A DNA stretch of 43,479 nt from Acidobacteriaceae bacterium. GTDB lineage: Bacteria; Acidobacteriota; Terriglobia; Terriglobales; Acidobacteriaceae. Below are positions 8,811-16,439 of the stretch, piece after piece. Made by a program: the position numbers and the translations under genes. Positions within the stretch are counted from its first letter, which is position 1. Each line of letters begins with the position of its first letter. Location of the stretch: the NCBI GenBank assembly GCA_003140235.1, contig PLJN01000051.1, forward strand, positions 1 through 43,479. The letters are read 5' to 3'. A model generated the notes under the pieces. That model was given only the letters and a program-made list of their open reading frames with translations. It had not been told where the DNA came from and searched no databases.

Positions 8811-10814
8811 CTACTGCTCCTTTTGCGCCGCGGCGGCCGCCGCGGACTGGAGCACCGCATGTTCTCCGTCGCCCGCCTGAACAATGGCAAAAAAATCCTT
8901 CAATTGCTGATACTCGCCCGTTTCAAATCGCATTCGATCCAAATGGAGAACGCGCTTGACTGTCAGCTCGTTGCCTTGCTGGGAACTCGCAATCTCATAG
9001 CCCGCGTAGGACAACCCCGCTTTGCGACGATAGGGGGCGACTTCCACGCTGTACCCTTCGGGCAGCGTAAGGGTGAACTCGTCTTGCTCAACAAAGGGAT
9101 AGGGCAGGACAATCGGATAGCGGCGCGATAGGGGCGTGAATGCACCCTGCTGGAACGGGGAGAAAAAGTAAGCCGGCGACAAGATACGCTTGCCCGTGAC
9201 AGCGGCAAAACCGGGGACCTCCACCGTGAAGCGGGCGATCAGGGGCTTTTCGGTTTCTTGCCAGCCCTCGGAGCTTTGCAACTTTGCCGTGCCGCCATGG
9301 GGAAGCCACGCCACTAGCTCGTCCTCCAGACTCTTACGACGCCCGGCCTCGTCTGTATCCAGGGCCTCGATGCGGCGCTCGAGCGATTCTTCCCCCGCCC
9401 ATTCCATAGTGATTTCACCTTTGGCTGAGCCATCGGGAGCCAGGGACATACGTGCCGTGCGGCGAACGGTGGGACTCGGAGGCGCCGGCGTTTTGACAAA
9501 GGCGGCTCCGGACTTGCTCAGGCGAAACGCGGTCGCCGACGTGTTCTTCCAGCGCAGCAGACCGTAAGGACAGTATTTGGTCCCGGGATCCAGCACCGTG
9601 TCCTTGCCGCCGGCATTCACCAGGACAGCTTCGTCGTCCACCTGTCCCAGCCACAGCAGCAATTCGCTGAAAGAACGCTGACTGCGCTCGGAAACGTGCA
9701 GGATAGATGCATCAAACCCGGCCCCGCGGGCCAGGGCCACGAACAGCCGGTCTATGTCATTGGAGGTACCATAGCCATGCTCGAGCACTTCGCGAACATT
9801 GGTGTTGTGCTTTAAGCCCTCCTTTTTCAGTTCCTCGGCGGTCCGGGCACGCTCAAAGGACAGATTTCTGATCTGCTGGGCGCGGACATAGAGCTTGCGT
9901 AATTTCTTTTCTGAATCACTCTCGTTCCGTGTGAGGTCGGCCGCCAGGCTCCGAATTTCGCCGTAGTCACCGACAAACTTGTCCAGGTATTCCGCAAACA
10001 GCCTCCGCCACTCCTGCCAGAAAAGTTCGGGGGAAGCCGTTTCCCGGCCTCCGTAATAGAAAACAATTACCGGCTTATAGTCGGCCTCCGGAGGCATAAG
10101 CGCCTCCCCATCGAAAGCGGGAACGTTTTCCAGTTCCAATTCCATCAGATTGCCCGCCTTCTTCTGCGGGACCCTGGGGTCCGATTGGTGAAGGTATGAG
10201 TAGGCAACCCGCGACCTGGGCGCCTCGGTACCCCACTCCGTGGGAACAATGACCAAGCCCTGGTAGGGCCTGAAGCGCAGGTTCTCCTTCACCGTGAACA
10301 GCTCGCTCTGGACCGGCCACTCAGAGATGGGGTCCACAAGCCGCCTAGGCAGTTCGACGGTATACATGTACTCGACGATGCTTCCCACGGTTACGTCCGG
10401 CATCGTAAACGTCTTGGCCAGATACTTGATTCCCCGGCCTTTGATGATGGTCTTCTCGAAAGGCTTGCCTTGAAAATCGACGATGCTCCCATCCGGATGA
10501 AGGGTGCGCGCCATCAACTGCTTCAACGATTGGCCGGGTTCGATTTCAATCGCAATATCTGCGTATTTTTTTCCGGCGTCGCGCAGGACCTTGATCCGCT
10601 TGTACACGGAAATAAAGTTGTCGTTGTCATCCTTATAGTAGCGCAGGTAGAGCTGGATGGCCGGGGCCCCGGGATTGTAAGGGACTTCCTTGATGGCCCA
10701 ATCCTGCTGCGTTACAGGAAGCCAGCCCTGCGCTTGCTTTTGGTCAGGGACAGCCAGACAGACGGAAGGCAAGTAGAAGCACAAAAAGACTAAAAGACGG
10801 CGGCGCATCTTCAC
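8811..10814 (-). CDS. exported DUF3857/transglutaminase-fold protein, degenerate active site (array member E, nucleophile position Ser)
   Basis: 667 residues and the first gene of the array in transcription order. The signal peptide is residues 1-21 (LLVFLCFYLPSVCLA), followed by GWLPVTQQDWAIKEVP. The core HGYGTSNDIDRLF places Ser351 at the Cys position. Asp394 aligns with the catalytic His. Asp409 is retained and Cys415 sits in KYCPYG. Ser could in principle act as a nucleophile, but without the His this is unlikely. The C-terminus ends in an Ala-rich tail (AAAAAAQKEQ) absent from the paralogs. GAGGTGAAG stands just before the ATG as the ribosome binding site. The 113-base gap upstream is AT-rich and is the most likely place for the array promoter, although I could not define one. 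Confidence 0.85.
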   Translation of the reverse strand: MKMRRRLLVFLCFYLPSVCLAVPDQKQAQGWLPVTQQDWAIKEVPYNPGAPAIQLYLRYYKDDNDNFISVYKRIKVLRDAGKKYADIAIEIEPGQSLKQLMARTLHPDGSIVDFQGKPFEKTIIKGRGIKYLAKTFTMPDVTVGSIVEYMYTVELPRRLVDPISEWPVQSELFTVKENLRFRPYQGLVIVPTEWGTEAPRSRVAYSYLHQSDPRVPQKKAGNLMELELENVPAFDGEALMPPEADYKPVIVFYYGGRETASPELFWQEWRRLFAEYLDKFVGDYGEIRSLAADLTRNESDSEKKLRKLYVRAQQIRNLSFERARTAEELKKEGLKHNTNVREVLEHGYGTSNDIDRLFVALARGAGFDASILHVSERSQRSFSELLLWLGQVDDEAVLVNAGGKDTVLDPGTKYCPYGLLRWKNTSATAFRLSKSGAAFVKTPAPPSPTVRRTARMSLAPDGSAKGEITMEWAGEESLERRIEALDTDEAGRRKSLEDELVAWLPHGGTAKLQSSEGWQETEKPLIARFTVEVPGFAAVTGKRILSPAYFFSPFQQGAFTPLSRRYPIVLPYPFVEQDEFTLTLPEGYSVEVAPYRRKAGLSYAGYEIASSQQGNELTVKRVLHLDRMRFETGEYQQLKDFFAIVQAGDGEHAVLQSAAAAAAQKEQ

Positions 10815-10927
10815 CTCGTGACAACCAGCAGGACTTGGTCTTGAAAGAACACCGCATATATAACATAAAAATCGCGTTCATCTGCGCCGCCGCTGATTCT
10901 TTTACACAACCTACATACCTGGTAAAC

Positions 10928-11686
10928 TCAGCGGTCTTTTGACAGCTCCCACGCCTTGGCATACTTCCAACTCACATAGGAGGCATGTGTCAGATGCACC
11001 AGCAGGCCTTCCCGTCCATCCAGAAATCCCAGTCGGAAGAAGTATCCGTAAACGAACCGGACCAGCGGACGCAGAACAATATCGATGACGCTGAAACGCG
11101 CTTTGCGCTCGTCGGCCACCATTTGCGCCCCCAGGGACGAGTACCGGTTGGCGTGTTCGACAAAGCCTTCCAGCGTGGGATAAGCGTGGTGGATGAGGTC
11201 TCCATCGAGAAGGCCGGTGGCGGCTGTCATCTTCATATCTTCATGGACCGCGCGGTTTTCGAACTCCGCGGCCCCGCGCTTCACCAGCCGGAGCTTGCGG
11301 TCCGGATAATATCCACTGCGCCGAATCCAGCGATTGAGGTAGAGATTTCTCCGGGCCATCCGGTAGCCATCAAATTGCGGGGCGGCCTGTCCGGACAACA
11401 GCTTCTGAATGCTGGCGGCAAGTTCCGGGCTGACTTCTTCATCGGCGTCGAGAGACAGTATCCAGTCATGACTCGCTTTGGCGAGGGCCGAATTTTTTTG
11501 CGGCGCAAAGCCTTTCCACGGCTCCACGAATACTTTTGCCTGGTAAGACTCCGCCAGGGCCACAGTGCGGTCTGTGCTGCCGGAATCCACCACGACGATC
11601 TCGTCAGCCAGGGATTTCACACTCTCGAGGGTCCGGACAATATTGGTCTCTTCGTTCAAGGTGATGATGCAAACGGAAAGAGTCAT
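10928..11686 (-). CDS. family 2 glycosyltransferase, WaaE/KdtX-like
   Basis: 252 residues with a GT-A fold start: SVCIITLNEETNI (residues 4-16), VVVDSGSTDRT (31-41) and a DAD metal/nucleotide-sugar motif at Asp80-Asp82 (ILSLDADEEVS). The segment RRNLYLNRWIRRSGYYPD and the later HHAYPTLEGFVEHANRYS are typical of the WaaE-type lipopolysaccharide-core glucosyltransferases. The expected role is adding a sugar to core oligosaccharide or another surface glycan at the cytoplasmic face of the inner membrane. Donor and acceptor are unknown. It begins 33 bases after the T-tract of the terminator of the upstream TolC gene, so it needs its own promoter or read-through. It is 113 bases from the DUF3857 array, same strand. 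Confidence 0.85.
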   Translation of the reverse strand: MTLSVCIITLNEETNIVRTLESVKSLADEIVVVDSGSTDRTVALAESYQAKVFVEPWKGFAPQKNSALAKASHDWILSLDADEEVSPELAASIQKLLSGQAAPQFDGYRMARRNLYLNRWIRRSGYYPDRKLRLVKRGAAEFENRAVHEDMKMTAATGLLDGDLIHHAYPTLEGFVEHANRYSSLGAQMVADERKARFSVIDIVLRPLVRFVYGYFFRLGFLDGREGLLVHLTHASYVSWKYAKAWELSKDR

Positions 11687-11719
11687 GCACGGAAGGATAC
11701 CCGATCAGGAACAGCTTGC

Positions 11720-11753
11720 AAAAAAAAGCCCGGCTGGTCTGGCCCAGCCGGGC
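11720..11753 (-). terminator. intrinsic terminator of the TolC-family gene
   Basis: On the minus strand a perfect 10-bp stem, GCCCGGCTGG with CCAGCCGGGC, closes a 6-base loop and is followed by eight T residues. It lies 27 bases after the stop of the TolC-family gene and immediately before the glycosyltransferase. Confidence 0.9.
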
Positions 11754-11779
11754 GAATGACTCGCACACTACCGGTCTTA

Positions 11780-13864
11780 CTATTTGGGCTTGGAGGTGTC
11801 ACCAGGCTTCTGATCCAGGAAAGTGTTGCGGCCTAGACCGGGCACGTTCGGCTGCGTGGAGATGTTACCCGAGAGCGCCTCGTCCAGCCTAATGTTGTTG
11901 TGCTCCAGGGTAAGCCCGGTGTCGCGGTCCAGGGTCACGATTTGTTTGGCATAGGCGATTTCTGCCGATACCACGTTTTCCTCGGCCGTAGCCAGCGCTG
12001 CCTGGTCCGACAACACATTGAAGTAGGTCGAAGCACCCAATGCGTACTTTTTCTGCTCCGAATCAAGAGTCTTGGCGGCCAGTTGCTGGGCTTCACGCGC
12101 AGCCAGTACGCGCGCCCGGTCTTGCTCCAGCGCGAACTGGTCATTGCGGACAACGATGGCCACCGCATTTTCAAATTGCTTGATGCCCAGTTCAGCCTGT
12201 CGATATTCCAACTGCGAACGTATCTGCGTGGCCTGTGCGGCACGGTTGCGAATCGGAATATCAATCTGAAAAGCCACTCCCTTGTCCGGGGCGGAAGAGT
12301 TAAACAAATTGGTGAATGTAGTGCCGTAACCGGTGGGGGGTATGAGGACACCATTGTTGCATCCGGGAGGCAAGCCGGCGACGCAAAGCGGCAACCGCGT
12401 ATCACCAGCGAGACTGGCTGCCCCATAGAAACCAACGATATCCACTGTGGGCAGCAGGGCGTTGTTCGCGCCTTTGATGCTGATCCGGCGGTTGTCCATC
12501 TGGATCTTCTGTTGGATATAGTCAGGGCGGCTGGCCAGTGCTGTCTTGATCAGGTCTTCAATCTTGACGGGCGCTTCCTGGTCCGGAACCACGACGGTGT
12601 CCGTGGGAATCACCTGGGCGTCCATTAGCGGCGAACCGGGCTTCATGTCGCGGGTGATCGCATTCTTCATGAAAAGCTGCTGGAGTTCCAGCGTCGTCTG
12701 CGCAGTCAGCAGGCTCTGCTGGTCCTGGGCCACCTGGCTCTGGGCGCGTACAATCTCAATCGGCGCCAGCGTGCCGATCTCCACCTGCTTTTTGTTGTCG
12801 GAGAGCGTTTTCTGTGAAAGTGCCAAGGACTGCTCTTTTACCTTGAGATCTTCAAACGCGGCAACCAAGTCCCAGTAAATATCCTGGACTTGGGCCACCG
12901 TAGAAATGATCTGCGAGCGAAACCCTTCTTCCGTAATTTTCTTGTCGTTTTTTGCGATCAGGATGAAGCGGTTGTTTACAGCGAACCCGAAACCTTGCAG
13001 CAGATGTTGCCGTATCTGCATGCGGAAACTCGACGAAAGCTGAGGGTTTAAGTTCAGGAAGTTATTGCCCAGGCGCGTATTGTCGTACACAACACTCAGC
13101 AACGTGCCGGGCGCAAACCCCTGGGTGTAAGTAAAGTTCCCAACCGTTGTATTTTGCACGGTGTTTGCGGCGCCACCCGTTAGGAACGGATTGGTCGAGG
13201 GGAGAATTGCGTGTTCAAATCGCAACGTCCCTTGCAGGTCAGGATCACGGGAATCAAGCACCGGGCCAGCACCCAGAGTGGTCTGGACCACGCCGCTGGC
13301 ACCCGCGCCCACACCGGCTGAACCCGCAGTGCCGCCACCCACGGCAGATGCGGCAATGCCGCCGCCGCCTTGAGTGCCTGTAGAAAGACCGCTGGGCGCA
13401 CCGAAGGTGGATGATCCCGCTTTTGTGCGCAGGAGGTCGGTATCCGCAATCGGCAGGTTGTAGCGCGCAATGGCAATATCCAGATTGTCGGCCAAAGCCA
13501 TGGCGATCGCATCGTTCATCGAAAGCATGATCTTCCCGTCCTGGATCATTCCTTCGAGCTTGGTCCCATTAACGAGACTGACCGCAGGAGCATACCGGGG
13601 ACGATATTGAGCAAGCGGATTGGGAAAGGGTTCTACTCCCTTCGAGTAGTCCGGCTGATTGGAAGTTTTCGGCTTCGGCGCATCTGGCAAGGGCGCGGTT
13701 GATTGTGTTCCGCTCTGCGCAGCGGTGGTGTTCGCCGTATCGGAGGAAGGAGCAACGGGCTGGCTTTGCGTGCCACCCTGCTGCGCCATCACCGGCAGTG
13801 CCAGCAAGCAAGCCGTGAAAATGGTTGTGCGAGTTAAACCTCTGAAAAAAAGAGCTGCAGACAT
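11780..13864 (-). CDS. TolC-family outer-membrane efflux protein
   Basis: 694 residues, longer than a usual TolC (about 430-500). A signal peptide (1-27, TACLLALPVMAQ) is followed by a Ser/Thr/Pro-rich linker to about residue 70. The outer-membrane-efflux repeats are recognisable from LSMNDAIAMALADNLDIAIARYN (about 114-136) and again in the C-terminal half (AELGIKQFENAVAIVVRND, LDSEQKKYALGASTYFNVL, AEIAYAKQIVTLDRDTG). Between residues 150 and 200 lies a Gly/Ala/Ser-rich low-complexity insertion not usual in the family. The protein should form the trimeric channel of a tripartite pump or type I secretion system. No inner-membrane pump or adaptor lies in this window. GGGAG stands 7 bases before the ATG. 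Confidence 0.88.
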   Translation of the reverse strand: MSAALFFRGLTRTTIFTACLLALPVMAQQGGTQSQPVAPSSDTANTTAAQSGTQSTAPLPDAPKPKTSNQPDYSKGVEPFPNPLAQYRPRYAPAVSLVNGTKLEGMIQDGKIMLSMNDAIAMALADNLDIAIARYNLPIADTDLLRTKAGSSTFGAPSGLSTGTQGGGGIAASAVGGGTAGSAGVGAGASGVVQTTLGAGPVLDSRDPDLQGTLRFEHAILPSTNPFLTGGAANTVQNTTVGNFTYTQGFAPGTLLSVVYDNTRLGNNFLNLNPQLSSSFRMQIRQHLLQGFGFAVNNRFILIAKNDKKITEEGFRSQIISTVAQVQDIYWDLVAAFEDLKVKEQSLALSQKTLSDNKKQVEIGTLAPIEIVRAQSQVAQDQQSLLTAQTTLELQQLFMKNAITRDMKPGSPLMDAQVIPTDTVVVPDQEAPVKIEDLIKTALASRPDYIQQKIQMDNRRISIKGANNALLPTVDIVGFYGAASLAGDTRLPLCVAGLPPGCNNGVLIPPTGYGTTFTNLFNSSAPDKGVAFQIDIPIRNRAAQATQIRSQLEYRQAELGIKQFENAVAIVVRNDQFALEQDRARVLAAREAQQLAAKTLDSEQKKYALGASTYFNVLSDQAALATAEENVVSAEIAYAKQIVTLDRDTGLTLEHNNIRLDEALSGNISTQPNVPGLGRNTFLDQKPGDTSKPK

Positions 13865-14050
13865 TCTTCATCTCCCAAACTAATGGACTGTTGTTCTGAC
13901 TCGAAAACCCACTTTCCGTCACCTTTCAATACGCGAAAACCGCATGAATGGTTCCGAAAAGACAAACAATTGATGTGCGCAGGTGGAAACCAAATTAGTA
14001 TATCGGCTTCAGACGAGTTTCGCCTGTTAAAAATCTTTAGGTGACCCAAT

Positions 14051-14824
14051 TTGCCCCGTAATCTCAAGCTCACGCTCGCTTATGACGGCCATGATTTCGC
14101 TGGCTGGCAGATTCAGCCGGACCGAAACACCATTCAGGGCACTCTGATGTCCGTTATCGAACAGTTGACCGGCGAAAACACGCTCCCTCAGGGTTCCGGA
14201 CGCACCGATGCCGGCGTTCACGCTTTAGCGCAGGTTGCCAGCGTGTCGCTAACCTCGCCCATTCCCACGTCGAATTTGCGCAAGGCGCTCAACGACCTGC
14301 TGCCTCCCTCCATCCGTATCTTAACGGTTGAGGATGCTCCACCGGACTTTCACGCACGTAAGTCGGCCATTGCGAAGACCTACGAATACCGTATTTATCG
14401 TGGCGAAGTCTGCCCTCCGTTTCTGGCGCGCTACGTCTGCCACCATCCGTTCCCCCTGGACGAAGATAGGATGGCCGAAAGTGCGGAAATTGTTGTCGGG
14501 CAGCATGACTTTACTTCCTTTGCCGCCGTGGACCCGGAAAGCAGGAAAGAAGGTGTTGCTGTCAGCAACGTGCGCACGATCCATTCCTCGACATGGCAGC
14601 GAAACGGCGAAGAGCTGATTTACCGCGTTCGCGGAAATGGCTTTCTCCACCACATGGTCAGAAACCTGGTGGGAACATTTCTTATGATCGGCAAGGGCAA
14701 CCTCTCCGGCGACGACCTTAAACGCATCCTGGAACTGCGCGATCGGTCGGCCGCAGCGGCCACGGCGCCGGCCAGCGGCCTGTTTCTGGTGAGCGTAGAA
14801 TACGAACTGGAAAAACCATCATGA
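14051..14824 (+). CDS. truA: tRNA pseudouridine(38-40) synthase TruA
   Basis: 257 residues, full length for the family. It converts uridines 38-40 of the tRNA anticodon arm to pseudouridine. Visible motifs are LTLAYDGHDFAGWQ (residues 8-20), the catalytic-Asp motif GSGRTDAGVHA with Asp53, FHARKSAIAKTYEYRI and the C-terminal GNGFLHHMVRNLVGTFL. The start is TTG at 14051, with AGGTGA about 5 bases upstream. No ATG in this frame precedes the conserved N-terminus. It heads a plus-strand operon, and its last four bases (ATGA) contain the start of the aldehyde dehydrogenase. Confidence 0.96.
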   Translation: MPRNLKLTLAYDGHDFAGWQIQPDRNTIQGTLMSVIEQLTGENTLPQGSGRTDAGVHALAQVASVSLTSPIPTSNLRKALNDLLPPSIRILTVEDAPPDFHARKSAIAKTYEYRIYRGEVCPPFLARYVCHHPFPLDEDRMAESAEIVVGQHDFTSFAAVDPESRKEGVAVSNVRTIHSSTWQRNGEELIYRVRGNGFLHHMVRNLVGTFLMIGKGNLSGDDLKRILELRDRSAAAATAPASGLFLVSVEYELEKPS

Positions 14825-16398
14825 ACGCGCTCCAGACAATCGTGCCTTCCGGCGAAATTGTGGTGCGTAATCCAGCCACTCTGCAGACGATCGGATCAGT
14901 CCCGGTTTGCACGGAAACGGAAATCAGTCGGGCGGTGACGACCGCACGCGCTGCCCAACAGCGATGGACGGCCACTGACATCCGCGAACGCATGCAGGTC
15001 ATCCGGCGTTTTCAGCAGATTCTGGAACAACAAAAAGCCGGAGTTGCAGCAGCCATTACGCGCGAAGCAGGCAAGCCTGAAGCAGAAGCGTTGTCTACGG
15101 AAGTGCTGGTTGTTCTGGAAGCGACCCGGTTCCTGGTGAACAGCGCGCCGGCCTTCTTGCGGCCGGAGCGTGTCCCGCACGCCAGCCCGGCCATGAAGCT
15201 CAAACGCGGATGGTTGCTACGCGAGCCTTGGGGCGTGATCGGAGTTATCAGCCCGTGGAACTATCCATTCAGTGTTCCTGCGGTGGAGACACTTACTGCT
15301 TTGATCGGCGGAAACGCTGTCGTCCTTAAGCCGTCAGAATTCACGCCGTTCTCCTCGCTGGAGTTGCAAAAGCTTTTGCGCGAAGCAGGACTCGACCCGG
15401 GCTTGCTTCAGATCGTGACCGGCGATGGCTCTACCGGCGCTGCGCTTCTGCAAGTTGACATCAACAAGCTGATCTTCACCGGTAGTGTCGCTACCGGCAA
15501 GAGAGTGGCCCAGGCCGCGGCGGCCCGGCTGTTGCCCGTGGTACTCGAACTAGGCGGCAAGGACCCCATGATTGTGCTGGAAGACGCGAATGTCGAAGTT
15601 GCGTCCAGCGCCGCTGTCTGGGGAGCATTCATGAATGCCGGACAAACGTGCTTGTCCGTGGAGCGCTGCTATGTTCATGAATCTATTTACCAGAAGTTCC
15701 TGGATCGCTGCGTAGAGAAGACAGCGAAGCTTCGCATCGGCAACGGTTCGGACCACGCCACCGATGTCGGCCCGATGATTCATGAACGGCAACTGAAGAT
15801 CGTTCGCGAGCAGGTGGACGATGCCATCACCCGAGGAGCGCAGCTGCTGGCGGGTGGCAAGCCCATGCCCCAACTTGGTCCCAACTTTTTTGCGCCTACG
15901 ATTCTAGTCGGCGTGGACTCTTCCATGCGCGTTATGCAGGAAGAAACATTCGGTCCGGTGCTGCCGGTTTGCAGCTTCAAGACGGAAGACGAAGCCGTGG
16001 CCCTGGCCAATGGAACTGAGTTCGGACTGGCAGCCAGCATCTGGACCAATGATCGCAAGCGGGGCGAGAATCTGGCGCGCCGCATTGACGCAGGCACGGT
16101 CATGGTCAACGACGTGATTTCCTGTTTTGGCATCAGCGAAGCGCCGCATGGCGGAGTGAAAGCCAGCGGTATCGGCCGCACACACGGCAGGCTCGGATTG
16201 GAAGAGATGGTCTGGCCCAAATATGTTGATTCCGACCGCTTGCCGGGAATGAAAAAACTCTGGTGGTACGGTTATGGGGCGGGCTTCGCGCAGCAGATGT
16301 CTGGGTTTGTTGAACTCCAATTCGCAAAAAAACTAACGAATCGCATCAAGGGCGGGATCAAAAGCGCACAATCCTATCTGCGCCGGAAACCTCTTTGA
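14821..16398 (+). CDS. NAD(P)-dependent aldehyde dehydrogenase
   Basis: 525 residues of the aldehyde dehydrogenase superfamily, which oxidises aldehydes to carboxylates. Seen: the oxyanion Asn147 in SPWNYPF, cofactor-site KPSEFTP (170-176), the FTGSVATGK turn (219-227), the general base Glu243 in LELGGKDP and the nucleophile Cys277 in NAGQTCLS. The C-terminal about 45 residues after the conserved GGVKASGIGRTHG are longer than usual and are basic and aromatic (KKLWWYGYG, KKLTNRIKGGIKSAQSYLRRK). They could associate with membrane, as in long-chain fatty aldehyde dehydrogenases, but this is inference. The substrate cannot be read. Starts in the ATGA overlap with truA, and its TGA overlaps a TTG of the next gene. 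Confidence 0.93.
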   Translation: MNALQTIVPSGEIVVRNPATLQTIGSVPVCTETEISRAVTTARAAQQRWTATDIRERMQVIRRFQQILEQQKAGVAAAITREAGKPEAEALSTEVLVVLEATRFLVNSAPAFLRPERVPHASPAMKLKRGWLLREPWGVIGVISPWNYPFSVPAVETLTALIGGNAVVLKPSEFTPFSSLELQKLLREAGLDPGLLQIVTGDGSTGAALLQVDINKLIFTGSVATGKRVAQAAAARLLPVVLELGGKDPMIVLEDANVEVASSAAVWGAFMNAGQTCLSVERCYVHESIYQKFLDRCVEKTAKLRIGNGSDHATDVGPMIHERQLKIVREQVDDAITRGAQLLAGGKPMPQLGPNFFAPTILVGVDSSMRVMQEETFGPVLPVCSFKTEDEAVALANGTEFGLAASIWTNDRKRGENLARRIDAGTVMVNDVISCFGISEAPHGGVKASGIGRTHGRLGLEEMVWPKYVDSDRLPGMKKLWWYGYGAGFAQQMSGFVELQFAKKLTNRIKGGIKSAQSYLRRKPL

Positions 16399-16439
16399 GA
16401 GTAAAATCCCCTCATGCTGGTGATGGGAACCTAGACGCT

